Source of the DNA: Chloroflexi bacterium 54-19
GTDB lineage: Bacteria > Chloroflexota > Chloroflexia > Chloroheliales > Chloroheliaceae
Length of the DNA: 54,871 nt
Assembly (NCBI GenBank): GCA_001898225.1
Contig: MKTJ01000065.1
Location: 1-54,871 of the forward strand
Direction: 5' to 3'
A model generated the notes under the pieces. That model was not told the origin of the DNA, searched no databases, and was given only the letters and a program-made list of their open reading frames with translations. The translations under genes were made by a program, and so were the position numbers. The stretch's first letter is position 1; every line of letters starts with the position of its first letter. Below are positions 17,662-26,550 of this stretch, piece by piece.

Positions 17662-20184
17662 ATGAGTGAAACTATTTTGCAAGATTTATTAACCCACCGG
17701 CCCCTCGGTTTTGAAGCGCCCTACGGCCACGGCCCCGATGAAAGGTTCCCCCGCCATCCCCAGTCTGGCGAAGTAGTCTCGCTCGGCCTGACCGTGCCGC
17801 TCGACCGGGAACCAGGGCAGATTTACTGCCTCTGGCGGCTCAACGGCGAGGTCCAACCGCCTTTGCCCATGCACAAAATGGGGTTGGCCCCGCGCCAGGC
17901 TTCGCCCTTCCTGGCCGTATCCCCTCTTAATGAAGTTGCCACCGCTACCCCGACTGGCCCGGCCAACGATGCCACCCTGGCCGAGGTCACCAGAAAAGAG
18001 GACGCGCAGCAATTGTGCTGGGAAGCCAGTTTTGGCCCCTTCGCCTACGGCGACCGGGTGGAATATACTTTTTCTACTCAACCTGACGCTGGCCCGATTT
18101 TAAGTTACGAATACGGTTTCGGAATTCGTAGCTGGCAGCCCCTGGAACTTGTTTCGGACGCGGAAGGGCAACTCTTTTTGTGTTACCAGGGTAAGACTTT
18201 ACTCAAACTGGCCGCCAACATATCAGGGGAGAACACATTTAAGTTGCATTTTGAACGGACCGGGCTGGACGCCGCGCCGGACCTCGCCCCTTTAGGTGAA
18301 GTGAGCGTGGTCGCTCCCGGTAGCCACCTCACCTTGAGCGGCCAATCCGGTTTAACCCTTTCCGGGGCGGGTGGCGAGGAAGTTTTGAAAAGCGCGCCGG
18401 GCCTGTTCGAGGGCTTACTCACGGCGGAGGGGGGACTCGAAACCCTGCGCCTCAACTTCTCGGAAGCTTCGCACGACTTTTACGGTCTGGGGGAACGCTT
18501 CGACCACCTGAACCAGCGCGGCCTCTCGCCGGACATCCGGGTCTACGAGCAGTATAAAGACCAGGGCGACCGGACCTATTTCCCAATATCCTTTGGCCTC
18601 TCGCCGGACGGGTTCGGCCTCTTTCTCGATACCAGCGCCTACGCCCGTTTCTATTTGCCCCAGGATGGACCGCTTTCCTGCCAGGTTGAACTGCCGGGCG
18701 ATACCCTCGACCTCTACCTTTTTAGCGGCGAACCCAAAGAAGTCCTGGCCGCTTTTACGGACCTGACCGGCAAACCGGCCTTACCGCCGGACTGGATTTA
18801 CACCCTGTGGGTCAGCGGCAACGAATGGAATAGCCAGAAGAGGGTAATGGAGGTGGTAGACCGAAGCGCCGCCGCCGGTATCCCGGTCGGGGTGGTGGTT
18901 ATCGAAGCCTGGGCCGACGAAACGACCTTTTATGTCTTTAACGATGCCACCTACACTCCCGCCGACCCTGCGCGACCGCCCCGGCTGGCCGATTTTACTC
19001 TCCCCGCCAACGGCCACTGGCCCGACCCCAAAGGCATGATTGACGAGCTGCACCGCCGGGGTATCAAGCTTATATTGTGGCAAATCCCGGTCCTCAAAAG
19101 CTTCGAGGAAGTCGAACAGAGCATGCTCGAACGGGCCCAGGCCGGGCAGAAGCCCCAGCTTGACAGCCTGGAACAACACCGCCTCGATACCGCCTACGCC
19201 ATCGAGCAGGGTTTCGTGGTCCTGAACGCCGACGGCACGCCCTACAAAAACCCCGGTATCTGGTTTAACGGGGCCTATATTCTCGATGTAACAAACCCGG
19301 CGGCCCGCGCCTGGTGGATGTCAAAACGGGCTTACCTGATTGAGGAATTGGGCGTGGACGGCTTTAAGACCGATGGAGGCGAACACCTGTGGGGGAACGA
19401 TTTGCGCTTCTCGGATGGGCGGCGCGGTTCCGAACTGATAAATGCCTTCCCCCGCCTGTATACCCAGATGTATTACGACGCTTTACAGGCTAACGGCCAT
19501 ACGGGCGTTACTTTTAGCCGGGCCGGGTTCACGGGGTCGCAGAACGCGCCCTGCCACTGGGCCGGGGACGAAAACTCGACTTTCGCGGCCTTCCGCCACT
19601 CGATTGTGGCCGGGTTGAGCGCGGGGTTGTCGGGGATTCCGTTCTGGGGCTGGGATATAGGCGGGTTTAGCGGCCCGGTCCCGACTTCAGAGCTTTTCCT
19701 GCGGGCGACCGCTATGGCGGTCTTCTGCCCGATTATGCAATACCATTCCGAGTACAACGCTTTCCGCCCACCCCTGCGCGACCGCACGCCCTGGAACATC
19801 GCCGAGCAAAACGGGACGCCCTGGCTGGTCGAAGCCTTTGCCAAACTGGCCCGGCTGCGAGAGGAGTTAATCCCATATGTCGCGGAAGCGGGACGCCACG
19901 CGGCGGCCACCGGGGAACCGGTAATGCGCGCCCTAATCCTCGACTGGCCCCGTGACCCCGAATGTCGTACGATTGAGGACCAATACATGCTTGGTAGCCG
20001 CTACCTGGTCGCGCCGGTCGTGTACGAAGGGGCGGAGGCCCGTGACGTTTACCTGCCAAAAGGTCACTGGCGCGATTACTGGGATGGACCGGAAGGAGAA
20101 ATCCTGGCGGGTGAGCGCTGGCTGACGGATTACCCGGCTCCCCTGCACGACAAGCCGGTGCTGGTCTTTGAACGAGTGTATTAG
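17662..20184 (+). CDS. GH31 alpha-glycosidase
   Basis: An 840-residue family 31 enzyme without a signal peptide. An N-terminal beta-sandwich (residues ~50-350) precedes the barrel that begins near LPPDWIYTLWVSGNEW. The nucleophile lies in GFKTDGGEHLWG (Asp571) and the acid/base in HWAGDENST (Asp636). LGERFDHLNQRG is the usual N-domain loop contributing to the active site. Substrate could be alpha-glucosides or alpha-xylosides; the GH15 partner favours alpha-glucosides. It is the last gene of the ROK cluster and is followed by a REP-like hairpin and a terminator. Confidence 0.9.
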   Translation: MSETILQDLLTHRPLGFEAPYGHGPDERFPRHPQSGEVVSLGLTVPLDREPGQIYCLWRLNGEVQPPLPMHKMGLAPRQASPFLAVSPLNEVATATPTGPANDATLAEVTRKEDAQQLCWEASFGPFAYGDRVEYTFSTQPDAGPILSYEYGFGIRSWQPLELVSDAEGQLFLCYQGKTLLKLAANISGENTFKLHFERTGLDAAPDLAPLGEVSVVAPGSHLTLSGQSGLTLSGAGGEEVLKSAPGLFEGLLTAEGGLETLRLNFSEASHDFYGLGERFDHLNQRGLSPDIRVYEQYKDQGDRTYFPISFGLSPDGFGLFLDTSAYARFYLPQDGPLSCQVELPGDTLDLYLFSGEPKEVLAAFTDLTGKPALPPDWIYTLWVSGNEWNSQKRVMEVVDRSAAAGIPVGVVVIEAWADETTFYVFNDATYTPADPARPPRLADFTLPANGHWPDPKGMIDELHRRGIKLILWQIPVLKSFEEVEQSMLERAQAGQKPQLDSLEQHRLDTAYAIEQGFVVLNADGTPYKNPGIWFNGAYILDVTNPAARAWWMSKRAYLIEELGVDGFKTDGGEHLWGNDLRFSDGRRGSELINAFPRLYTQMYYDALQANGHTGVTFSRAGFTGSQNAPCHWAGDENSTFAAFRHSIVAGLSAGLSGIPFWGWDIGGFSGPVPTSELFLRATAMAVFCPIMQYHSEYNAFRPPLRDRTPWNIAEQNGTPWLVEAFAKLARLREELIPYVAEAGRHAAATGEPVMRALILDWPRDPECRTIEDQYMLGSRYLVAPVVYEGAEARDVYLPKGHWRDYWDGPEGEILAGERWLTDYPAPLHDKPVLVFERVY

Positions 20185-20200
20185 CAATCACGGTCAGGTA

Positions 20201-20237
20201 TTTGTCATTCCGGGGCATCACCCCGGAATCTCCGGTC
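20201..20237. repeat. REP-like hairpin of the TTGTCATTCCG type
   Basis: A 9-bp palindrome ATTCCGGGG (20207-20215) / CCCCGGAAT (20221-20229) embedded in TTGTCATTCC...GGAATCTCC. The same TTGTCATTCCG core recurs, on the opposite strand, at 48535-48566. Confidence 0.55.
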
Positions 20238-20264
20238 CGTGGGACAATGCACAGTCGTGACAAT

Positions 20265-20310
20265 AAAAAAGGGTCATCCCAGGTTCAAACCAGGGTGACC
20301 TCTTTTTTTT
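20265..20310. terminator. Bidirectional Rho-independent terminator
   Basis: Stem GGTCATCC (20272-20279) / GGGTGACC (20293-20300), with one G-U pair, is flanked by six A on the left and eight T on the right. It can therefore stop transcription from both the sugar operon (plus) and the GH-A type glycosidase gene (minus). Confidence 0.8.
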
Positions 20311-20320
20311 GAGAAACTAT

Positions 20321-22330
20321 TTAATAGCCAATCATCGGGATGGATTTTGGCAACCGCTCATAGGGAGCTGTTTCGCCGTTCTTGACGCTGTAAAGCACCT
20401 TTGAGGTGGCGTAGACCGCTTCCATCAGTTCGGGATAAGGCTGCATGCAGATGTCAATCATGCCGATTTGGTAATTTTCGCCATCGTAGCGGCCCAGGCA
20501 GAACTGGTCGTTGTACTGGAACCAGTGGGCCCCGACCCCATAAGGATGGGCTGCGACCTTCTCTACAAAGTGCCGCCACATAACGCCTCGCTCGACCTGG
20601 TCGGTCACTCCTTTAAGGCCGGTGGCGGTCAACCCCCGGTCCAGCGCGCCGCAGTGGTATTCACCCAGCAGGATGGGCAAATCTACCCCGGCATTTTTGA
20701 CGAAATCCATGTCGCGGGTCGGGTCGAAGTCGTAGCAGTTGATGGAAAAAACATCAAAGTATTCCCACCCGGCCATCATGTCGAGGTTATAGGCTTTGGA
20801 CCAGCGCAACCCCAGGTTCAGGTGGTTGGCGTCAACGGCCCGGCAGGCCAGGGCCGGAATTCGGATATATTCGCGGATAAGGAAGGTCGAATATTTCCGA
20901 ATGTCCGCCTCCGATTTGGGATACATAGTCGAGCAGTTGTCTATCGGCTTCTCGAAGTCGGCAAAACTCTCAAAATTGGTCTCCCAGGCCGCATTGAGGG
21001 CTTCGATGGTGCCATAGGTATCCTGCAAAAATTGGATTAGCCCCCGGCGGGTATAGGTCTGGGCCGGATTATGCAGCACTTCGTCGGCAATCGCCAATCC
21101 CTCCACGAAGTTGAATTCCGGCTCGTTCCGTAGAAAATAGCCAATCAACCAGACATCATCTTTCCAGGCCGCCAGTTGCCCGGCGTATTTTCCCGATTTC
21201 TCCTGGTATTCGGGCGAAAGCACATCGGGAAAGTCCCGGAAAATCAGTGTGTCCGTCGAGGGGAAGCCGGGAAGCTCGCGCACATAGGGCAGTTTGGATT
21301 TGCCGTCGTTGACCCCCAGCCCTGGAAAATTGCCCTGCGAGTTAATGCCGTTTTGCATCAGGACATGATGAGAAATTTCGGTCCATTTCTCCCGCCAGTT
21401 GTCGCCATAAACCCTTTTCAAATTGAGGGCCGTAAAGCTAATCATTTTAAAACTATCGAGCGGCATATAGGCGGCGCGGCGGGTGGTCCCTATGTTGTAA
21501 AGCTCTTTGAAATTGGGGTCGTCCACGGCAGGGAGCCAGTCGCAGACCTGCTCGAAGCTATCCACCCGGCAGGGGTCGCCCGGCCTGGTCCCGCAGGGGC
21601 CGAGCGAAAAATACTCGCAGCCGTCCGGGTCCACCAGGTGCCAGCGTCCGTCCGCCGACTTGAAGGTCGAGAAGAAGCCGTTACCCTCTTTTAGCTTCCG
21701 GTTGGCGTCGCCGCCCCAGCGGTTCCATTCCGGGAAGGGGTAGACCGCCGCGCCTTCCAGGGCCTGGAGTTTCGTTTTTAACTCGTCCATCGAATGAATC
21801 TTCCCCGGCCATTCCTTGGCTTTCCACTGGCCGAACTCGTCCACGATTTTCTTGTCGGGCAGGGGGAAGTCCGCAGGTTTTTCATCGGTCAGGTAGAAAT
21901 TCTCGAACCGGACGCGCACATCGTGGAAAGTATCCTCCATGCCGAGCTCGAACCTATCGACCTCGTCAATGTCGGTGCGCTGGCCGTGAACAACCAGTTT
22001 CAGAGTGCCGGGCGTGCGGTTGGTGTAAATGGTGCTGTTATCCAGCAAACTGAGGTCGAAACAAATCCGGGTCTTGAATTCCGGCAAGATACCGAAGCGC
22101 ATGAAGATGCGCTCCTTCTCCGCCCCCGGTAAAAAACAGCGGAACATCATCGCCACGGAATGGTCTTCCAGCACCTCAATATCCCCGACCACGTAGCGTT
22201 TCCCCGCGCCTTTGATTTGAGGCAGGGTGATACCGCCCCCGTTTGCGCCCAACGTTACGACACAGCTATCTTCACTCCTGGAAGTTATGGTTGCGTCCCT
22301 TGCAACCGAAGTATTGAAATTAATCTTCAT
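20321..22330 (-). CDS. Glycoside hydrolase, clan GH-A type (agarase/beta-galactosidase-like)
   Basis: A 669-residue protein with an N-terminal beta-sandwich (residues 1-170) and a TIM-barrel. It carries WHLVDPDGCEYFSLGPCG, a pattern of GH42/GH50/GH86-like enzymes, the acid/base candidate in LRNEPEFN (Glu403) and the nucleophile candidate in LLGEYHCG (Glu557). The exact family cannot be fixed by eye; GH50 beta-agarase-like or a beta-galactosidase are both possible. No signal peptide is visible. It is transcribed away from the ArsR-type regulator gene and toward the bidirectional terminator, so it shares the regulatory region 22331-22668. Confidence 0.7.
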   Translation of the reverse strand: MKINFNTSVARDATITSRSEDSCVVTLGANGGGITLPQIKGAGKRYVVGDIEVLEDHSVAMMFRCFLPGAEKERIFMRFGILPEFKTRICFDLSLLDNSTIYTNRTPGTLKLVVHGQRTDIDEVDRFELGMEDTFHDVRVRFENFYLTDEKPADFPLPDKKIVDEFGQWKAKEWPGKIHSMDELKTKLQALEGAAVYPFPEWNRWGGDANRKLKEGNGFFSTFKSADGRWHLVDPDGCEYFSLGPCGTRPGDPCRVDSFEQVCDWLPAVDDPNFKELYNIGTTRRAAYMPLDSFKMISFTALNLKRVYGDNWREKWTEISHHVLMQNGINSQGNFPGLGVNDGKSKLPYVRELPGFPSTDTLIFRDFPDVLSPEYQEKSGKYAGQLAAWKDDVWLIGYFLRNEPEFNFVEGLAIADEVLHNPAQTYTRRGLIQFLQDTYGTIEALNAAWETNFESFADFEKPIDNCSTMYPKSEADIRKYSTFLIREYIRIPALACRAVDANHLNLGLRWSKAYNLDMMAGWEYFDVFSINCYDFDPTRDMDFVKNAGVDLPILLGEYHCGALDRGLTATGLKGVTDQVERGVMWRHFVEKVAAHPYGVGAHWFQYNDQFCLGRYDGENYQIGMIDICMQPYPELMEAVYATSKVLYSVKNGETAPYERLPKSIPMIGY

Positions 22331-22507
22331 AGATTCTTATTCTCCACAAGTTAATTTGCCATAATTTTCCAGGGGGATTCTTACCTGACCCGGTTATCCT
22401 GGAAGTTATCGCATTTTTCAAAAATATCACTTATAATGATGATACACCAATTTTAGTTTTATTCCAACTTTCTTAGATAAAAGTCTGCGTCACACCCGAT
22501 TCATGTC

Positions 22508-22561
22508 TTGACAAAGCCTCAAGTTTTGGTATTATGGGTCCATGTTTCATCTAAGAAACAT
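22508..22561 (+). promoter_or_regulatory. Promoter with operator palindrome before the ArsR-type regulator
   Basis: TTGACA (22508-22513), 16 nt, TATTAT (22530-22535). The predicted start near 22542 coincides with a perfect inverted repeat ATGTTTC (22542-22548) / GAAACAT (22555-22561) with a 6-nt spacer. The position suits a repressor site, possibly for self-regulation. The flanks carry two copies of TTAGATAAAA (22473-22482 and 22620-22629). The rest of the 338-nt gap (22331-22668) is AT-rich and must also hold the promoter of the divergent glycosidase gene. Confidence 0.6.
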
Positions 22562-22668
22562 AGAAACAATGAGGTTTTGGTGTTGATTAGTTCGCTCGCT
22601 CATTATCCTTCTATATTCTTTAGATAAAACTGAATAAATGTTGGCCCCAGGTTCAACCCGGTGAAGAA

Positions 22669-23721
22669 ATGGCTATACCGTCAAATGGTTCGCATAACAG
22701 CCGCATAATCGTCCTTGATGATGATACTCCGCCCCAGTTGGCGGAGAAAGTCTTAAAAGCTCTCGATAATTCCAACCGGATTCGGATTTTACGTTTTCTC
22801 TCGAACCGGATTGCCAGTATCAGCGAAATCGCCGGGGCGCTTGATATTCCGCTTTCTTCGACTGCTTTGCACGTAGAAATTTTGGAAGAAGCCGGGCTGG
22901 TGCGTGGCGAATTCGAACCGGCCAGCCGGGGACTGCAAAAAGTTTGTAGCCGGATGTATGACCAGATTGTGGTGGATTTGCCCGTGATTGAGGAAGCCCA
23001 CGAACGCTTCACCGAATTTAGTATGCCTATAGGGGCCTACATTGATTGTCAGGTCCAGCCGACCTGCGGTATTCTCAACGATACCAGCATTATCGGGATG
23101 CTTGACGACCCTTCCTCGTTCTATGAGCCCGACCATTTTACCGCCCAACTGCTCTGGTTTCACCAGGGTTACGTGGAGTATCGCTTTCCAAATCGGATCC
23201 CGAAAAACAGTGTGCCTTCGGTAATTCGGCTGAGTATGGAGGTTTGCTCGGAAGCGCCACTTTACAACCTGAACTGGCCCTCGGACATTACGGTCTGGAT
23301 AAACGGGGTCGAACTTGGCTCCTGGACCAGCCCGTCCGATTTCGGCGGTGAACCGGGGCGGCTTACCCCCGAATGGTGGACTCCTCGCAACACCCAGTAC
23401 GGCCTCCTGAAATTCTGGCACGTTGACAACACCGAGTCCAGGGTGGACGGGATAAACATTTCAAATGTAACCATTGACGATTTGAACCTAAACGCGGCTC
23501 CTTTTATTTCGGTCCGTATCGGGGTGAAAGCGGATGCCACGAACGTAGGAGGGTTAAACCTCTTTGGCAGCCGCTTTGGCAACTATCCCCAGGACCTGGT
23601 GCTGGGCATCAGTTACCATTCAGCCACCCAACCGGTGGACGGTAAAGAAATTGTTGGAAAAGAAGCTGCCGAAAAAGATGTAATTGCCACCGGGTCGTCC
23701 GGGGTAATTTTCAGGAAATAG
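22669..23721 (+). CDS. ArsR-type winged-helix regulator with C-terminal sugar-response-like domain
   Basis: A 350-residue protein. Residues ~20-90 are an ArsR-like winged helix (LKALDNSNRIRILRFLSNR, SEIAGALDIPLSSTALHVEI). It lacks the Cys metal sites of true ArsR proteins. The remaining ~240 residues are beta-rich with Trp clusters (DITVWINGVELGSWTSPSDF, GRLTPEWWTPRNTQYG) and look like a jelly-roll ligand domain. Regulators of this layout occur beside glycosidase genes, here a clan GH-A enzyme on one side and GH43 on the other, so a carbohydrate ligand is likely. That is inference. Confidence 0.8.
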   Translation: MAIPSNGSHNSRIIVLDDDTPPQLAEKVLKALDNSNRIRILRFLSNRIASISEIAGALDIPLSSTALHVEILEEAGLVRGEFEPASRGLQKVCSRMYDQIVVDLPVIEEAHERFTEFSMPIGAYIDCQVQPTCGILNDTSIIGMLDDPSSFYEPDHFTAQLLWFHQGYVEYRFPNRIPKNSVPSVIRLSMEVCSEAPLYNLNWPSDITVWINGVELGSWTSPSDFGGEPGRLTPEWWTPRNTQYGLLKFWHVDNTESRVDGINISNVTIDDLNLNAAPFISVRIGVKADATNVGGLNLFGSRFGNYPQDLVLGISYHSATQPVDGKEIVGKEAAEKDVIATGSSGVIFRK

Positions 23722-23760
23722 TTTTAGCCTTCAATCCGATAGCCTGTCTCGTACCTATAA

Positions 23761-23871
23761 CCGCTTAAGCTTGGGCCGGCCAGTTGCCGGAAAAGCGGTG
23801 TAACTTAACGCGGATTCATCCTGAGTTTTGGAAACATCCCTGCAAAGCGATAGCAATATCGGCTTTATTTT
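23761..23871 (+). promoter_or_regulatory. Two structured RNA elements between regulator and GH43 gene
   Basis: First: outer stem CCGCTT (23761-23766) / AAGCGG (23793-23798) with an inner hairpin CCGGC (23776-23780) / GCCGG (23786-23790). Second: AAAGCGATA (23844-23852), loop GCAA, TATCG plus CTTT (23857-23866, one bulged G), followed by ATTTT. The second resembles a terminator with a GNRA loop and could end the regulator transcript or attenuate GH43. Confidence 0.4.
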
Positions 23872-23910
23872 GCTACCTGTTATTTCAGGTTTCTGCAGGA
23901 GGAAGAATTT

Positions 23911-23955
23911 ATGGCAGGCTGCTCCGCTCCGAGCGGTCTGCCAGGCGAGGAATGA
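23911..23955 (+). CDS. 14-codon leader ORF in frame with GH43
   Basis: ATG at 23911 is 7 nt after a perfect SD AGGAGGA (23897-23903). It encodes MAGCSAPSGLPGEE and stops at TGA (23953-23955), one codon before the TTG start of GH43 and in the same frame. A hairpin lies inside it (TGGCAG 23912-23917 / CTGCCA 23938-23943, plus CCGCT/AGCGG within). It is either a leader peptide with translational coupling or the original 5' end of GH43 broken by a stop. Confidence 0.45.
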   Translation: MAGCSAPSGLPGEE

Positions 23956-23958
23956 ACC

Positions 23959-25896
23959 TTGAATATAAAAACTTACCGGAATCCGGTGTATCCTGGCAGT
24001 TGTCCCGACCCCTTTGTCCTTAAATACGGTGGTGAATATTTTGCATATTGCACCGGTACTCAGCCGGATGGGCGCTGTTTCGGGGTTTTTCGTTCCCCGG
24101 ACCTCGTAAACTGGGAAGTCTTGCCCGGTGCCCTTGCACCGTTGCCGGGCGGTCATACCCATTACTGGGCGCCTGAGGTTACCTATCACAACGGCCTCTT
24201 TTATATGTATTACAGCGTCGGTAACGAGGTCTATATGGAGTTGCGGGTCGCAGTAGCCGCGCAACCTGACGGCCCTTTCGAGGATAGCGGCCACACCCTG
24301 ACCACCCAGCAGTTCGCCATTGATGCGCACGTTTTTAAAGACGACGATGGGACGTTCTACCTGTTCTACGCGACCGATTTCCTGGACCACCCCCGCATCG
24401 GCACCGGTACGGTGATGGACCGCCTGCTCGACCCCTTTACGCCCGAAGGCAAGCCGCGCCCGGTCACCCGCGCTCAATTCGACTGGCAGATTTACGACCC
24501 CAACCGGGCTGAAAAAGGGGGCGTGCGCTGGCATACCATCGAAGGTTCCTTCGTCCTCAAACATCACGATAAATACTACCAGATGTTCAGCGGCGGCAAC
24601 TGGCAGAACCTCAGTTATGGGGTCGGTTACGCCACTACCGAAACGCTGGAACGTCCTGGCGAATGGGACCAGGCGATAGACGGTGAGAAGGTTTTGCCGG
24701 TCCTGCGCACTAATCCCGGCAAGGTGGTTGGGCCGGGCCATAATTCGGTTGTGCGCGGGCCGGATAACCGCCAGTTGTATTGTGTTTATCATCGCTGGTC
24801 GCGGGATGGCAAGGTCCGCCAGATGGCGATTGACCCGCTCGATTGGGCCGGGGACCGCCTCATTGTGCTGGGGCCGACCTTTAACCCCCAGCTATATCCG
24901 ACCCGACCGGCTATTTCCGGTTTTGCCGGGTTTGATAAGGCTAACTCTAACTGGTCTGCCGCAGGCGGTTCCTGGGAGGTGGAAGGTTCGACCCTCTACC
25001 AGCGCGAGGTGGACGAGGCGGCGGCGGTCCTGGACCTAAACCACCGCTATTTTCTACTTGAAGTGGAGTTAAAAGCCCTGGAAGTCCAGCCAGGCGGTTA
25101 CGGCCTGGGCCTGAACTGTGGCGAGGATGGGGTCTTTAGCTTTTTGCTTGAACCGGGCGACAAGCAAGCCCGTTTAATCTGGCTCGACGAGGAAGACGTG
25201 ACCCAGGAACAGACCTTGCCTTTGCCCGCCGATTTCAACCCGACCGCTTTTCACCTGGTCCGGCTGGAAGTGCAGGGGCGGCGGGTTTCGCTCCGGCTCG
25301 ATGGTGTCCCGGTCAATTCCGGCCCGCTTAGCCTGGCCTGTAAAGCCGACCAATTGCGGTTGCTTTCCCTGGCCGCGCCTGTCGCCTTTGCCGGGTTTGG
25401 CCTGACGCCCGGTTTCGAGGACTCCCCTTCGTTACTTGCCGATACGACCTATTCGGGCTGGCGACCGGAAATTTCGGCGGCGCGGGGTTTTCCCGACCCT
25501 GCCGATGCGGCCTTTTCGTCCCCGGTCTACACCAAGGGCGACCTGCTGGAGGATTACGAACTGGTGGTGAACCTGCTTCTTGAAGACGGACAGGGTGGAG
25601 AAATCGTCTTTTACCCGGCCTGGCGCAACCAGGCCAGCGGCCCGGAGATTTCCTTCAGCCGGGGAGAGACAGGCTGGCAGCTTCAAACCGGGGAGGGCGA
25701 ACCTGTTTCGCTGCCAACAGCCTGCGACCCGAAAAATTTCCAACAATTCCGCTTCCGCAAACAGGGGGAAAGCCTGGCGATTTTCTTTGAGCAGCAGTTG
25801 CTGGGTGAACTTGAAATCACGCCCGGCCCGGCCCGCCCGGGACTTAAAAAACCTGACCGGAAAAATATCGAGATGGTGCGGGTAACGGCCCTTTAA
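23959..25896 (+). CDS. GH43 glycosidase with C-terminal beta-sandwich domains
   Basis: A 645-residue protein starting at TTG 23959, with GAGG 8 nt upstream. The five-bladed propeller of family 43 spans residues ~5-310: general base in PGSCPDPF (Asp17), the pKa-modulating Asp in AIDAHVFKDDDG, and the general acid in HTIEGSF. The C-terminal half (residues ~325-640) is two beta-sandwich regions of the DUF1349/concanavalin-like kind (GSWEVEGSTLYQRE). GH43 enzymes act as arabinofuranosidases, xylosidases or galactosidases; the substrate is not predictable here. There is no signal peptide, so it is probably intracellular. Confidence 0.87.
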   Translation: MNIKTYRNPVYPGSCPDPFVLKYGGEYFAYCTGTQPDGRCFGVFRSPDLVNWEVLPGALAPLPGGHTHYWAPEVTYHNGLFYMYYSVGNEVYMELRVAVAAQPDGPFEDSGHTLTTQQFAIDAHVFKDDDGTFYLFYATDFLDHPRIGTGTVMDRLLDPFTPEGKPRPVTRAQFDWQIYDPNRAEKGGVRWHTIEGSFVLKHHDKYYQMFSGGNWQNLSYGVGYATTETLERPGEWDQAIDGEKVLPVLRTNPGKVVGPGHNSVVRGPDNRQLYCVYHRWSRDGKVRQMAIDPLDWAGDRLIVLGPTFNPQLYPTRPAISGFAGFDKANSNWSAAGGSWEVEGSTLYQREVDEAAAVLDLNHRYFLLEVELKALEVQPGGYGLGLNCGEDGVFSFLLEPGDKQARLIWLDEEDVTQEQTLPLPADFNPTAFHLVRLEVQGRRVSLRLDGVPVNSGPLSLACKADQLRLLSLAAPVAFAGFGLTPGFEDSPSLLADTTYSGWRPEISAARGFPDPADAAFSSPVYTKGDLLEDYELVVNLLLEDGQGGEIVFYPAWRNQASGPEISFSRGETGWQLQTGEGEPVSLPTACDPKNFQQFRFRKQGESLAIFFEQQLLGELEITPGPARPGLKKPDRKNIEMVRVTAL

Positions 25897-26540
25897 TCCC
25901 TGGAAAAGAGGGCCAGGGCGGTGCGGGCCAGCAGTTCGAGGTCGTAGAGGAAGGAGCGGCGGCGGATATAGGCCAGATCTAGGTTCAGCTTGGCGGGCAT
26001 AATCTCGCGTTCGTAGACATCGGCCAGGGTGGATTCATGGAGCAGGCGAACCTCGTGGCGGTACTCGATAGCGGCCAGGCCGGTAATCCCCGGCGGCACG
26101 CTCAAGACCCGGCGCTGTTCGGGGGTGTAGAGGGCCACGTAGACCGGGGCTTCGGGGCGCGGCCCAACCAGGCTCATTTCGCCTTTGAGGACATTGACTA
26201 GTTGGGGCAACTCGTCGAGCTTGGACGCCCGCAGGACCCGGCCCACCCTGGTAATCCGGCGGTCGTCTCCGGTAGTAATGGCGGGGCCTAGCTTATCGGC
26301 GTTGAGAATCATCGTCCGAAATTTTAGGATTTTGAAAGGCCGCCCGTCTTTACCGATGCGCGACCCGCCGTAAAGAATGGGGCCGCCGTCCTCCCGCTTT
26401 ATAAAAAAAGCAACGAGCCCGAATATCGGAGATGTTACCGCCAGCAAAACCAGCGCCACTGCCAGGTCGAAAAGCCGTTTGGCCGGGCCGTAGAACGGGG
26501 AAGGCTTTCTTTCCGCTTTTGCTTCGACTTCAATTCCCAT
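25893..26540 (-). CDS. Undecaprenyl-phosphate sugar-1-phosphate transferase (PglC/WcaJ core type)
   Basis: A 215-residue initiating glycosyl-phosphate transferase. It has a membrane helix (LFDLAVALVLLAVTSPIFGL) then the conserved GPILYGGSRIGKDGRPF, ILKFRTM, KLDELPQLVNVLKGEMSLVG and PRPE motifs. It moves a sugar-1-phosphate onto a polyprenyl-phosphate carrier on the inner face of the membrane. It lacks the long N-terminal part of WbaP-type proteins, so it is a minimal monotopic enzyme. The ATG at 26540 is preferred over a longer frame that overlaps the upstream gene; the gap to that gene is 10 nt, so they form an operon. The last codons converge with the GH43 gene end. Confidence 0.9.
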   Translation of the reverse strand: MGIEVEAKAERKPSPFYGPAKRLFDLAVALVLLAVTSPIFGLVAFFIKREDGGPILYGGSRIGKDGRPFKILKFRTMILNADKLGPAITTGDDRRITRVGRVLRASKLDELPQLVNVLKGEMSLVGPRPEAPVYVALYTPEQRRVLSVPPGITGLAAIEYRHEVRLLHESTLADVYEREIMPAKLNLDLAYIRRRSFLYDLELLARTALALFSRD

Positions 26541-26550
26541 TTTTCGCTCT

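Noticed and set aside
23755..24792. 345-codon open frame on the minus strand across the GH43 start
   Set aside because: It is antisense to a clear GH43 domain, has no family features, and its composition is what the complement of a GC-rich gene gives.
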